DNA from: Clostridiales bacterium
Lineage (GTDB): Bacteria; Bacillota; Clostridia; Oscillospirales; Oscillospiraceae
Length of the DNA: 63,336 nucleotides
Assembly (NCBI GenBank): GCA_022787565.1
Contig: JALFVN010000011.1
Coordinates: 1-63,336, forward strand
Reading direction: 5' to 3'
The notes below the pieces were generated by a model that saw only the letters and a program-made list of their open reading frames with translations, made no database searches and was not told the origin of the DNA. Shown here piece after piece: positions 15,714 through 24,510 of this stretch (position 1 is its first letter; each line of letters starts with the position of its first letter). A program made the position numbers and the translations under genes.

Positions 15714-17519
15714 TTATTCATCCAGCTTGAGAACAGCAAGGAAAGCCTCCGTGGGGATCTGGACCGTCCCCAACTGGCGCATTTTCTTTTTGCCTTCCTT
15801 CTGCTTTTCCAGCAGCTTCTTTTTGCGGGTGATGTCGCCGCCGTAGCACTTGGCCAGCACGTCCTTGCGCATGGCCTTCACGGTCTCCCTGGCGATGATC
15901 TTGCCGCCGATGGCAGCCTGGATGGGTACCTCGAAAAGCTGGCGGGGGATGTTCTCCTTCAGCTTTTCACAGAGCTTTCTGGCTCTGGGGTAGGCTTTGT
16001 CCCGGTGGGCGATGAAGCTGAGGGCATCCACCTGGTCGCCGTTTAGCAGCATATCCACCTTTACCAGGTCGCTGGTCTTATATGCGCTGAACTCATAGTC
16101 CAGGGAGGCATAGCCCTTGGTGCGGGCCTTCAGGGTGTCGAAAAAGTCGTAGATGATCTCGTTTAAGGGCATCTCATAATGCAGCTCTACCAGGCGGGTA
16201 TCCAGATACTGCATGTTCTTATATTCGCCCCGCCTGTCCTGGCAGAGAGGCATGATATTGCCCACAAACTCATTGGGGGTAATGATGGAGACCTTCACAT
16301 AGGGCTCCTCCGCCTCCGTGATCACCGTGGGATCGGGGTAATTGTGGGGATTATCCACCATAACAACGCCGCCGTCGGACTTGATGACCTTGTAGATGAC
16401 GGAGGGCAGGGTAGTGACCAGATCCAGGTCAAACTCCCGCTCCAGCCGCTCCTGGATGACCTCCATATGGAGCATACCCAGAAAGCCGCAGCGGAAACCG
16501 AAGCCCAGGGCCACGGAGCTCTCCGGCTCAAAGGACAGGGAAGCGTCGTTCAGCTTCAGCTTTTCCAGCGCGTCCCGCAGATCGGGGTATTTGGAGCCAT
16601 CCTCTGTATAAATGCCGCAGTAGACCATAGGACGGGCAGGCCGGTAGCCGGGCAGCGGCTGGGCCGTGGGCCGGACAGCGTCGGTAACGGTGTCGCCCAC
16701 CTGGGTGTCCGCCACGTTCTTGATGCTGGCAGTAAAGTAGCCCACGTCACCGGCAGACAGCTCCTCACAGGGGTCAAGGCCGATGGGACGCAGGTGTCCT
16801 ACCTCCACCACCTTGTATTTGGCGCCGGTGGACATGAGCAGCACCTCGCTGTCCTTACGGATGGAGCCGTCCACAAGGCGCATAAAGACGATAACGCCCC
16901 GGTAGTTGTCGTACTGGCTGTCGAAAATCAGGGCTTTCAGCGGTGCATTGGGATCCCCCGCGGGGGCGGGGACATTCTTTACAATATCGTCCAGAACCGC
17001 GTCGATGTTGATGCCTGCCTTGGCGCTGATCTCCGGCGCGTCCTGGGCCGGGATGCCGATAATCTCCTCGATCTCGTCCTTTACCCGCTGAGGCTCGGCG
17101 GCAGGCAGATCGATCTTGTTCACCACGGGCAGGATCTCCAGATTGTTGTCCAGCGCCAGATAGGTGTTGGAGAGGGTCTGTGCCTCCACGCCCTGGGAGG
17201 CGTCCACCACCAGCACTGCGCCCTCGCAGGCGGCCAGGGAGCGGCTGACCTCGTAGTTGAAGTCCACATGGCCCGGGGTGTCGATCAGGTTCAGGGTATA
17301 GGTCTGCCCGTCGGCCGCCTTGTAATTCAGGCCTACAGCCCGGGCCTTGATGGTGATGCCCCGTTCCTTTTCCAGATCCATGTTGTCCAGGATCTGGTCC
17401 TCCATGATCCGCTGCTCCACCGCGCCGCACTTTTCGATCAGCCGGTCGGAGAGGGTGGATTTGCCGTGGTCAATGTGAGCGATAATGGAAAAATTTCTGA
17501 TAAGCTTCTGGTCTGTCAT
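15714..17519 (-). CDS. lepA: Elongation factor 4 (LepA)
   Basis: A 601-aa translational GTPase of normal LepA length. G motifs are seen at AHIDHGKST, the DTPGHVDF region and NKIDLP. Domains II, III and V follow, then the LepA-specific C-terminal domain ending with the basic [17 protein letters not shown] segment. It acts on stalled or mistranslocated ribosomes. It overlaps the upstream xre gene by ATGA. Confidence 0.97.
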   Translation of the reverse strand: MTDQKLIRNFSIIAHIDHGKSTLSDRLIEKCGAVEQRIMEDQILDNMDLEKERGITIKARAVGLNYKAADGQTYTLNLIDTPGHVDFNYEVSRSLAACEGAVLVVDASQGVEAQTLSNTYLALDNNLEILPVVNKIDLPAAEPQRVKDEIEEIIGIPAQDAPEISAKAGINIDAVLDDIVKNVPAPAGDPNAPLKALIFDSQYDNYRGVIVFMRLVDGSIRKDSEVLLMSTGAKYKVVEVGHLRPIGLDPCEELSAGDVGYFTASIKNVADTQVGDTVTDAVRPTAQPLPGYRPARPMVYCGIYTEDGSKYPDLRDALEKLKLNDASLSFEPESSVALGFGFRCGFLGMLHMEVIQERLEREFDLDLVTTLPSVIYKVIKSDGGVVMVDNPHNYPDPTVITEAEEPYVKVSIITPNEFVGNIMPLCQDRRGEYKNMQYLDTRLVELHYEMPLNEIIYDFFDTLKARTKGYASLDYEFSAYKTSDLVKVDMLLNGDQVDALSFIAHRDKAYPRARKLCEKLKENIPRQLFEVPIQAAIGGKIIARETVKAMRKDVLAKCYGGDITRKKKLLEKQKEGKKKMRQLGTVQIPTEAFLAVLKLDE

Positions 17520-17848
17520 GTTGTCTCCCCGTCTGTTCTGCCGGTAAATTCGTCCAGCGCCATCTCTGCCCGGTCTGCCATGGCGCGCAGTTGTCCAATA
17601 AAGGCTCTGGCCGCATCCGCTGTACTTTTCACGCCGTCAGGCTCGTCTGTCCGGCCCAGAAGAAAGTCCGCCGAAACGCCATAGTAGTCGCAGGCGCGGC
17701 AGACAAAGGCAAGACCCGGCTCTCTGGCCCCGTTTTCATAATGGCTCAAAAGCGCCTGGCTGATTTTCAGATCGGCTGCCGCAGCCCGCTGGCTGATGTT
17801 TCTCTGCTTCCGCAGGGCGGACAGCGTTTCCGGAAAGCTTCTGTTCAT
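17516..17848 (-). CDS. Xre family helix-turn-helix regulator
   Basis: A 110-aa protein with an N-terminal Cro/C1-type helix-turn-helix (residues about 7-62, including [23 protein letters not shown]), then LLGRTDEP, a tail typical of small Xre regulators. It is coupled to lepA by overlap. No toxin or phage gene is nearby. Target unknown. Confidence 0.88.
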   Translation of the reverse strand: MNRSFPETLSALRKQRNISQRAAAADLKISQALLSHYENGAREPGLAFVCRACDYYGVSADFLLGRTDEPDGVKSTADAARAFIGQLRAMADRAEMALDEFTGRTDGETT

Positions 17849-17936
17849 TTCTTTTTTTCACGTCCGTTTTCTATGATAACACGGAGTATTATAAAGGCAA
17901 ATTATCACTTTGTAAACAGAAAATGTATCAATGTTC

Positions 17937-17965
17937 TTGAAAAAGGGAAAAAGTAGTGGTAAAGT
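17937..17965 (+). promoter_or_regulatory. Promoter of pta
   Basis: TTGAAA (17937-17942), 17-nt spacer, TAAAGT (17960-17965) with a TGG extended -10. The start codon is 47 nt downstream. Confidence 0.6.
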
Positions 17966-18012
17966 AGAACTGTTGGAAATCAACCATCATCTGTTTATTG
18001 GAGGTATTCAGT

Positions 18013-19011
18013 ATGTTTGAAAATCTGGTAGAGATCCTCAAGGCAAATCCCCGCAAAATTGTCTACACCGAGGGTTCCGATGCCCGTATTCTCGAGTCCG
18101 CCGCAAGACTGAAAAAGGGCGGCTTTCTGACTCCTGTTCTGGTTGGCAACGTGGATGAGGTTAAGGCCGCGGCGGCCAAGGGCGGCTTCGACATCGAAGG
18201 GCTTGAGATCCTCGATCCTCTTACTTACGATAGAATGGACGAAATGGTCAACACCATGGTGGAGCTCCGCAAGGGCAAGATGAGCGCCGAGGACTGCCGC
18301 GCCGCTCTCTCCAAGGGCAACTACTTCGGCACCATGCTGGTGAAGATGGGCGTGGCCGACGCTCTGCTGGGCGGCGCCACCTACTCCACCGCCGACACCG
18401 TCCGTCCCGCTCTGCAGCTGGTCAAGACCAAGAAGGGCGCAAACCTGGTAAGCTCCTGCTTCATTATGGTCCGCGGCGAAGAGATGCTGGCCATGGGCGA
18501 CTGCGCCATCAACATCTCCTACGAGGACAAGCTGGACAAGGAGGGCAACGTTACCCTGACCGCAGCCCAGCAGCTGGCCGAGGTGGCCGTAGAGACCGCC
18601 AAGACCGCAAAGGTCTTCGGCATCGACCCCAAGGTCGCCATGCTGTCCTACTCCACCAAGGGCTCCGGCAAGGGACCCAACGTGGATCTGGTGCGCAACG
18701 CCACTGCCATCGCCAAGGAGATGGCTCCCGACGTGGCAATCGACGGCGAGATGCAGTTTGACGCGGCTGTCTCCCCTGTTGTGGGCCAGCTCAAGTTCCC
18801 CGGCAGCCCTGTCGCCGGCTATGCCAACACCTTCATCTTCCCCGAGATCCAGTCCGGCAACATCGGCTATAAGATCGCCCAGCGTCTGGGCGGCTTCGCG
18901 GCCTACGGCCCCATCCTGCAGGGTCTGAACGCCCCCATCAACGACCTGTCCCGCGGCTGCGACGCGGAGGAGGTCTACCAGATGTCCATCATCACTGCCG
19001 CGCTTGCATAA
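18013..19011 (+). CDS. pta: Phosphate acetyltransferase
   Basis: A 332-aa protein of the short PTA/PTB family (no extra N-terminal domains). It carries the conserved VYTEGSDARILESA start, MLSYSTKGSGKGP and DGEMQFDAA segments. It converts acetyl-CoA and phosphate to acetyl phosphate, the first step of acetate formation with ATP gain. No ackA is adjacent. ATG at 18013 follows TTGGAGG; an in-frame TTG 15 nt earlier lies within the ribosome site. Confidence 0.95.
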   Translation: MFENLVEILKANPRKIVYTEGSDARILESAARLKKGGFLTPVLVGNVDEVKAAAAKGGFDIEGLEILDPLTYDRMDEMVNTMVELRKGKMSAEDCRAALSKGNYFGTMLVKMGVADALLGGATYSTADTVRPALQLVKTKKGANLVSSCFIMVRGEEMLAMGDCAINISYEDKLDKEGNVTLTAAQQLAEVAVETAKTAKVFGIDPKVAMLSYSTKGSGKGPNVDLVRNATAIAKEMAPDVAIDGEMQFDAAVSPVVGQLKFPGSPVAGYANTFIFPEIQSGNIGYKIAQRLGGFAAYGPILQGLNAPINDLSRGCDAEEVYQMSIITAALA

Positions 19012-19020
19012 AAGCATTCT

Positions 19021-19108
19021 GTCATCCTGAACGAAGTGAAGGATCCCGTAAACAGGACGTAAAGCCTCTGAATACGGGATCCTTTTTCGCAATGCTCCTC
19101 AGGACGAT
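19021..19108. repeat. Inverted repeat, family B, copy 4
   Basis: Left arm GTCATCCTGAACGAAGTGAA; the right arm ends CTCAGGACGAT, slightly diverged. It fills the gap between pta and tadA and may form the pta terminator. Confidence 0.85.
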
Positions 19109-19129
19109 GGAAAATTATTGGAGGTCACC

Positions 19130-19576
19130 ATGGAACGGGAAGAATATATGTCTCTTGCTCTCGCTCTGGCAAGGGAGGCGGCTCAGGCCGGCGAGGTGCC
19201 GGTGGGCTGCCTGATCACAGACGGTGAAGGCCGTATCATCGGCCGGGGCCGGAACCGCCGGGAGGAGAGCGGCGACGCTACCGCCCACGCGGAGGTGGAG
19301 GCTATCCGGCAGGCCTGCGCCGCTCTGGGAAACTGGCGGCTGGAAAACTGCGTCCTCTATGTGACGCTGGAGCCCTGCCCCATGTGTACCGGGGCCATCA
19401 TCAATTCCCGTATCCCCACGGTGGTCTTTGGGGCGCGGGAGGCTCTTTCCGGTTCCTGCGGCAGTGTGATCGACCTGTTTTCCGAAAATTACGGCCATCA
19501 TCCCGCCGTTTTCGGCGGCGTCCTGGCGGAGGAATGTGCCGCGCTGCTGCGGGATTTTTTCCGGGGGAAACGATGA
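19130..19576 (+). CDS. tadA: tRNA-specific adenosine deaminase
   Basis: A 148-aa cytidine-deaminase-fold protein. The zinc site is visible as HAEVEA (His plus the catalytic Glu) and PCPMC (two Cys). It deaminates A34 to inosine in the tRNA-Arg anticodon. ATG at 19130 follows TTGGAGG. The stop overlaps the RAYT start (ATGA), so the transposase gene is translationally coupled to an essential gene. Confidence 0.93.
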   Translation: MEREEYMSLALALAREAAQAGEVPVGCLITDGEGRIIGRGRNRREESGDATAHAEVEAIRQACAALGNWRLENCVLYVTLEPCPMCTGAIINSRIPTVVFGAREALSGSCGSVIDLFSENYGHHPAVFGGVLAEECAALLRDFFRGKR

Positions 19577-20076
19577 AAGAAAATGCCAAAAGGAAAAGCA
19601 CTCGCCTGAAAAACTACAATTACAGCCAAAACGGGGCATATTTCCTCACCATATGTACAAAAGACCGCAAAATGCTGCTCGGCAGCGTAGGGGCCGGCGT
19701 CCCCGACGGCCCACAGGTCCACCTTTCGGAATATGGAGCAGAAGTTGAAAAAGTCATTTGTTCTATCAACGACACATATGAACATATCTCCATTGAAAAA
19801 TACGTTGTGATGCCGAATCATGTCCATATGATTGTACTGATCGATCGTGGCGCAAACGGGCCGTCGAGGACGCCGGCCCCTACAAACGCTGATATCCCTG
19901 CGCTGGTATCTGTTTTCAAACGCTTTGTTAATCGGAGAACGGGGCAGAATATTTGGCAGCGGTCCTATTATGAACATGTTATTCGCGGCGGGCAGGACTA
20001 CCTGGAAATATGGAAGTATATCGACGAAAATCCCCTGCGCTGGAACGAAGACGAATATGCAAAAACAGACGGCTGA
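19573..20076 (+). CDS. REP-associated tyrosine transposase (Y1_Tnp / RAYT)
   Basis: A 167-aa HUH-type transposase-like protein. Seen: the HUH motif in MPNHVHMIV (about residues 76-84), and the C-terminal FWQRSYYEHVIR-type segment followed by WKYIDENPLRW, where family members carry the catalytic Tyr. The N-terminal RLKNYNYSQNGAYFLTICT is also typical. It is a single domesticated-looking copy with no IS ends. The last codons and stop lie inside a 33-bp hairpin that is repeated 203 nt downstream around a family A element. Confidence 0.9.
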   Translation: MKENAKRKSTRLKNYNYSQNGAYFLTICTKDRKMLLGSVGAGVPDGPQVHLSEYGAEVEKVICSINDTYEHISIEKYVVMPNHVHMIVLIDRGANGPSRTPAPTNADIPALVSVFKRFVNRRTGQNIWQRSYYEHVIRGGQDYLEIWKYIDENPLRWNEDEYAKTDG

Positions 20077-20093
20077 CAGCCGTCTGTTTTTCA
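20061..20093. repeat. Gene-end hairpin, left copy flanking family A element
   Basis: AAAAACAGACGGCTG pairs with CAGCCGTCTGTTTTT; the 33 bases recur exactly at 20297-20329. The RAYT stop codon (TGA, 20074-20076) is in the centre of the stem. Confidence 0.9.
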
Positions 20094-20296
20094 GCTTGTC
20101 AAAAAAGTCCTTTCAGGGCTTTTTTGCGCTTCAACCGCCGAGCGTTTTGAAAAATTCAAAACGCTGCTTCGCCCAAAAAGCCTGAAAAATCAGGCTTTTT
20201 TGCGGCGGGTTATTGTAACGCGAGGCGGGTCTTAACCCCCTCGCGCTCCCCCGCGGCTCTGTTGTCGACGATAAAGCATCGTTTTTTGGCGGACTC
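20094..20296 (-). mobile_element. Family A structured repeat element, copy 2
   Basis: 203 nt in the opposite orientation to copy 1. Read on the minus strand it begins GAGTCCGCCAAAAAACG and ends TTTTTTGACAAGC. Internal hairpins match those of copy 1. In the AAAAAGCYTGA stem a T-to-C change is matched by A-to-G on the other arm, keeping the pair. It lies between the RAYT gene and the convergent phosphoribosyltransferase gene. Confidence 0.88.
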
Positions 20297-20329
20297 AAAA
20301 ACAGACGGCTGACAGCCGTCTGTTTTTCA
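20297..20329. repeat. Gene-end hairpin, right copy flanking family A element
   Basis: Exact 33-bp repeat of 20061-20093. It lies 16 nt past the end of the convergent phosphoribosyltransferase gene and can terminate both strands. Confidence 0.9.
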
Positions 20330-20345
20330 TATGCTGCGGGAAATA

Positions 20346-20900
20346 TTATGCCTTTACGCTGCCGTCGGGGTTGAAGAGGGGCAGGGGAGCGAGGACGATG
20401 ATGTCGTCTCTGCTCTGGGCGTCGCCCTCGGCCAGAACGGCCATTTTGCCGGCAATGACGCCGCCGGCCCGGGTCACCAGCTCCTCCATGGCGTGGAGAG
20501 ACTCGCCGGTTGAGATCACGTCGTCAACAATCAGCATCCGCTTTCCCTTGATCAGCTCGGCGTCAGCCGTGTCGATGACCAGCTTCTGCATGCTCATGGT
20601 GGTGATGGACTTCACATTCACCTCGAACACGCCGGACATATAGGCCTTTGCGCCCTTGCGGGCCAGGAAGTATTTCTCCGCCCCGCTCTGGCGGGCCATT
20701 TCGTACAGCAGGGGTATTGCCTTTGCTTCCGGCGCGATGATGTAATCGTACTCGGGTGCGCGCTTGAGAAGCTCGGCAGCGCAGTGGACTGTCAGCTCAA
20801 CATCGCCGAACATGACGAAGGCGCCGATGTACAGGTCGTCGGTGACCTTGCACAGGGGCAGTTCCCGTTTTAAGCCGGCAATGTCCATCTCGTAAGTCAT
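20346..20900 (-). CDS. Type I phosphoribosyltransferase, adenine-PRT-like
   Basis: A 184-aa protein with the PRPP-binding motif MLIVDDVISTGES (about residues 138-150) and a preceding YDYIIAPEAKAIPL strand. The layout is nearest to adenine or xanthine phosphoribosyltransferases, which salvage bases with PRPP. The base-specificity hood cannot be read with certainty, and regulatory PRT proteins such as PurR lack the extra domain here as well. Single-gene unit with its own promoter. Confidence 0.85.
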   Translation of the reverse strand: MTYEMDIAGLKRELPLCKVTDDLYIGAFVMFGDVELTVHCAAELLKRAPEYDYIIAPEAKAIPLLYEMARQSGAEKYFLARKGAKAYMSGVFEVNVKSITTMSMQKLVIDTADAELIKGKRMLIVDDVISTGESLHAMEELVTRAGGVIAGKMAVLAEGDAQSRDDIIVLAPLPLFNPDGSVKA

Positions 20901-20945
20901 TTTGTTTTTCCTCCTGAGAGTATAATAATTTATCCAAACATTGTT

Positions 20946-20973
20946 ATTTTACCGTATGTACGGAAAAAATCAA
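20946..20973 (-). promoter_or_regulatory. Promoter of the phosphoribosyltransferase gene with palindrome in the spacer
   Basis: On the minus strand, TTGATT (20968-20973), 16-nt spacer and TAAAAT (20946-20951). The spacer holds CCGTAnnTACGG (20952-20963), a 12-bp palindrome that could be an operator. Confidence 0.5.
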
Positions 20974-21009
20974 GTATTTCCGCGAAAAAAGCGGGGCAAA
21001 AACAAAGAA

Positions 21010-21031
21010 CCGCACAGTTTCGGCTGTGCGG
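21010..21031 (-). terminator. Terminator of the HtrA-like protease gene
   Basis: An 8-bp stem, CCGCACAG with CTGTGCGG, around TTTCGG, followed on the minus strand by TTCTTTGTTTTT. Confidence 0.8.
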
Positions 21032-21095
21032 CCCTTCGTTTTGGGAGAAAAGAGAGGATTTATAGGAGTAGAAAAGTAGCAAATGAATGTCCCGT

Positions 21096-22487
21096 TCAGG
21101 GATTGGCAGAGTCGGGCACAGCCTCGTCAAAGGTGACGGTGATGGTTCTGCTCTCGCCTGCCCTGTACAGCTCCACTTCGGCGGTGTCGCCGGCGGAGTA
21201 CTGCTTGATGGCCTGCTTCAGGTCGCTGTAGCCCGTGATCTCCACATCACCCAGCTTGGTGATGATGTCGCCGGACTGAATGCCCGCGTTGTCGGCACAG
21301 CTGCCGGGCTCAACAGACTTGATAAAGGCGCCGATGGGCATGTTGTAATACTGGCTGTACATGGAATTGTAGCGCTCGTCTATGGAAACGCCCATGTAAG
21401 CCTTGCCGGTGACATAGCCCTTGTTGATCAGGTCTTCGGCAATTTTGACCGCGTCGTTGATGGGGATGGCAAAGCCAAGTCCTTCCACGCCGGTTTCGCT
21501 GTACTTTGCGGTGACGATGCCGACTACCTCGCCGTTGGCGTTATATACGGGGCCGCCGGAGTTTCCGGAGTTCACGGCCGCGTCGATCTGGAACATGTTG
21601 ATGGCCTCGGCGCTTTCATCGGTAGTGATGAGGCGGTCAAGGGCGCTGACACGACCGGTAGTCATGGAAAATTCCAGCTCGCCCAGGGGATTGCCCACCG
21701 CGTATACATCGTCGCCCACGGAGAGCTTGTCGCTGTCACCGAAAGTGACCGGGTCAAGGCCGCTGGCGTCGATCTTCAGCACGGCAATGTCGTTGCAGTC
21801 CTCAACGCCTACGATAGACGCTTCATACCGGGTGCCGTCGTGGAGCATGACCGTAACGGCATAATTGCCTTTGTAGGCATACTCGATCACATGGTAGTTT
21901 GTGAGAATATATCCGTCCGCAGAGACGATAAAGCCGGATCCGCTGACGGCGGAGGAGCTGGTCTGGCCGAAGAAGTTGGTGTAGGTCACCTCGGTGGTGA
22001 TGCCGACTACCTCACTGCAGGCCTGATCGTATATGGCGGCAATGGGTTTAGCCGTTGTAGTGGTGCTGACGGGAGCGGGCGTTGTGGACGTCTGGCCGAC
22101 GGACAGGCTCTCTTTCGTCTGCTCTTCCAGCTTTTCCTCCATAGCGGCGATCCTGCCGTTTATGCTGCCGGCCATGACGCCTGCGCCGCACAGACCGCCC
22201 AGGAGGGCGCATACCAGGCACATGCACAGGGCCCTTGCCCATTTGCCGTGAGGCTTTTTCTCTTTGGGCGCTTTGGCAGGTTTCTCGGGTGGAGTGTAGT
22301 ACCGGGGCGGTACGGTGTTCTCATTTTCGGGAACATAGTGCGCATCGGAGTAAATTTTCTGCGTGTAACCGTTTTTGTAGTGGTATTCGCCGTTTACTCT
22401 GTCCGTGTCGCCTGAGTAACCGCCGGAGCTCTGCTGTTCAGGGTTGATGTTTTCTTTTCTTTGCTCGTTATCGGCGGGTTCAAACAT
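21096..22487 (-). CDS. HtrA/DegP-like membrane-anchored serine protease
   Basis: A 463-aa protein. Residues 1-83 are cytoplasmic, polar and disordered; one membrane helix spans about 86-107. An S/T-rich linker leads to a trypsin-like domain with the triad His199 (LTNYHVIEY), Asp233 (NDIAVLKI) and Ser310 (NSGNSGGP). A PDZ domain covers about 365-455. This is the YkdA/YvtA/YycK arrangement in which the protease domain lies outside the membrane and degrades misfolded exported proteins. All catalytic residues are present. Confidence 0.95.
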   Translation of the reverse strand: MFEPADNEQRKENINPEQQSSGGYSGDTDRVNGEYHYKNGYTQKIYSDAHYVPENENTVPPRYYTPPEKPAKAPKEKKPHGKWARALCMCLVCALLGGLCGAGVMAGSINGRIAAMEEKLEEQTKESLSVGQTSTTPAPVSTTTTAKPIAAIYDQACSEVVGITTEVTYTNFFGQTSSSAVSGSGFIVSADGYILTNYHVIEYAYKGNYAVTVMLHDGTRYEASIVGVEDCNDIAVLKIDASGLDPVTFGDSDKLSVGDDVYAVGNPLGELEFSMTTGRVSALDRLITTDESAEAINMFQIDAAVNSGNSGGPVYNANGEVVGIVTAKYSETGVEGLGFAIPINDAVKIAEDLINKGYVTGKAYMGVSIDERYNSMYSQYYNMPIGAFIKSVEPGSCADNAGIQSGDIITKLGDVEITGYSDLKQAIKQYSAGDTAEVELYRAGESRTITVTFDEAVPDSANP

Positions 22488-22632
22488 AAGGAAGACCTCT
22501 TTTTGCGCTGATTTATTTTACGAGTATAAAATAACAGGCATTTATGACCTTGTAATGAACAAACTCGCAAAAAATTTTAAACAAAGCGCATATTTTTTAT
22601 AAACACAGGCCAGAAAACGCCTTTCCAAAGAG

Positions 22633-22661
22633 AAAAAAGAAGGGGCCGGCCCTTCTTTTTT
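22633..22661. terminator. Bidirectional terminator between ABC permease and HtrA genes
   Basis: A perfect 12-bp stem (AAAAAAGAAGGG, 22633-22644, with 22650-22661) around GCCGG. It ends the ABC operon on the minus strand. Confidence 0.85.
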
Positions 22662-22671
22662 CCTTATCCTT

Positions 22672-24510
22672 TTAGTAAATGAATTCGGCAGCGGGCTCGC
22701 CGCTCTCTTCCTCATAGAGCTCCCGCTGGGTCATCACCGTGAAGTCCGTGTTCTCCCGGATCCAGTTCATGGCGTTTTCCTCGTCCAGGCACAGCGTCTC
22801 ATAAATATAGCTCCACTTCTGGTCCTCGCCTGTGCCGGTGACAAATTCCAGGTTGATATCAATAGTGGACACCGTATCCAGATACGCGTCGCTCTCTCCG
22901 ACCCACAGCCTGCCGGCCGTCCCCGCTTCCAGGTCTTTGCGTATACACTGGTAGAGGGCAAAAACCTGCTCATCCGTCAGACTGAGGCTCTCGCCCTGAT
23001 AATTTCCCTCCTCGTCACGCCAGCTCATATAGATGTCGCCGTAGCTGATATTCGTAATGGTCACCGGGAAGGAGGGCACGATGCGGCGTATCCGGGCCTC
23101 CTCCACATTCTCCAGCGCCTCATACCGGCGGATATCCGAATCCGGGTCGTTCAGTGCTTCCCGGTCACAGCGGATGGGATAGCGCCGGATCAGGGTACCC
23201 CCATCTTTCAGCATATATCGGATGGTCACGATATATCGCTCGTCCGCGCTCTCGTTTTCCGATTTGTTGTCCACAAGGCTTTGGTGCAGCTGCGTCAGTG
23301 CCTGAATATTCTCCGGCTCTGTCAGCTCTGTGTTGTTTCCCAAAAACCATGCTGATTCCACCTGATCCGCCTCCGGGATCCGCCGCTCATAGCCGAAAAG
23401 ATCAAACTCCCAGGCCATGGTCAGCACAGCCAGGATGAGGCAGCTGACCAGACAGCCCTTCCACTTGCCGGGAAAGACCTTCAGGGTTTTCCGCATCAGC
23501 ATCTCCGCCGCGTAATAGCCGATCAGCGCCCCCACCAGCAGCAGCGCCAGCACCAGCAGGGCGGCCGCAATGCCGCTTACATTGCCGGGAACCAGCCAGT
23601 CATAGACCACAAAGGCCAGCACCACCGCAGTGCCGAAGGTCATGCAATATTTGAACACCGGCTTCAAGACCGGTACCGCCACCACGTCCGTGGCCCGCTC
23701 CATCTGCCGTCTGCGATAGATCAGCAGGGCCAGCGCCGCGCATACAAGGCCGGCGGCGCAGTAGATTCCCAGCACACCCAGGCCGTTCACCTGGTATGCA
23801 TTGGTCACAGCCTGCACCATGCCGTCTGCGTCTATATAATTTACCGGCATGACCGCCAGGGAATTGAGCAGCTCCATAATGGGAGAGAGGACAAGCAGCG
23901 TACAGCTGGAGGCGTTCATGCCGTAGACAAAGGCGCCGAGCAGGTACCTGACCGCCCGCTCCGCCACATAGACCGTCAGGTTCAGCACCAGATACAGCAC
24001 CGGCAGCACCACCAGATTGCCGGTGAGCACGGCGCAAAATACGGCAAAGCCGTAAAAGCTGATGTTGCCCATAACCGCCATGGCAAGCCACAGCAGCAGG
24101 GTTTTGAAATAAACCAGTCTGCCGCCGTAAAACAGGGCGGTGATGAGCATCACCAGCACATCGGCGGCCAGCAGCGGCATAAGGCCGGTGAGAAAGGCGG
24201 TAAGGAACATGGTCTCCCGGCGGATCGGCAGCATATTCATCATGCCGCAGCTTTTGGTGGAATAGAGGTAGTTGAACATGGCCATGGCCGAGAGCACCCC
24301 TACCACCATAGAGATATACACCACGTCCACTCCCGTGTTCAGGAGGGTGTAGTTCAGCATTTCTCCCGGCGCCAGCCGGTCCACCCTGCCGGACAGAACA
24401 GCCGGCGTCACCAGCAGAAGCAGCACAAAATAGCCGAGCCACAGGGGCCAGTAGCGCTTCAGCAAATTCAGGGCCACGCCCTTATTAAATAACGATGTCT
24501 TTGACTTCAC
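22672..24510 (-). CDS. ABC transporter permease of a YtrA-regulated system
   Basis: About 612 aa. Roughly ten membrane helices lie between residues 20 and 375, followed by a large extracytoplasmic C-terminal domain of about 230 residues. The early NYLYSTKSCGMMNMLPIRRE loop is typical of permeases in GntR-ATPase-permease operons of Clostridia. GTG at 24510 is preferred (GGGAGG 8 nt upstream), overlapping the ATPase gene by 26 nt. The substrate is unknown; related systems often answer cell-wall antibiotics. Confidence 0.82.
   Translation of the reverse strand: MKSKTSLFNKGVALNLLKRYWPLWLGYFVLLLLVTPAVLSGRVDRLAPGEMLNYTLLNTGVDVVYISMVVGVLSAMAMFNYLYSTKSCGMMNMLPIRRETMFLTAFLTGLMPLLAADVLVMLITALFYGGRLVYFKTLLLWLAMAVMGNISFYGFAVFCAVLTGNLVVLPVLYLVLNLTVYVAERAVRYLLGAFVYGMNASSCTLLVLSPIMELLNSLAVMPVNYIDADGMVQAVTNAYQVNGLGVLGIYCAAGLVCAALALLIYRRRQMERATDVVAVPVLKPVFKYCMTFGTAVVLAFVVYDWLVPGNVSGIAAALLVLALLLVGALIGYYAAEMLMRKTLKVFPGKWKGCLVSCLILAVLTMAWEFDLFGYERRIPEADQVESAWFLGNNTELTEPENIQALTQLHQSLVDNKSENESADERYIVTIRYMLKDGGTLIRRYPIRCDREALNDPDSDIRRYEALENVEEARIRRIVPSFPVTITNISYGDIYMSWRDEEGNYQGESLSLTDEQVFALYQCIRKDLEAGTAGRLWVGESDAYLDTVSTIDINLEFVTGTGEDQKWSYIYETLCLDEENAMNWIRENTDFTVMTQRELYEEESGEPAAEFIY

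Noticed and set aside
15515-15739. Short proteins containing CHPERSEGS or SLSLRMTG
   Set aside because: These are translations of the family B inverted repeat, not genes.
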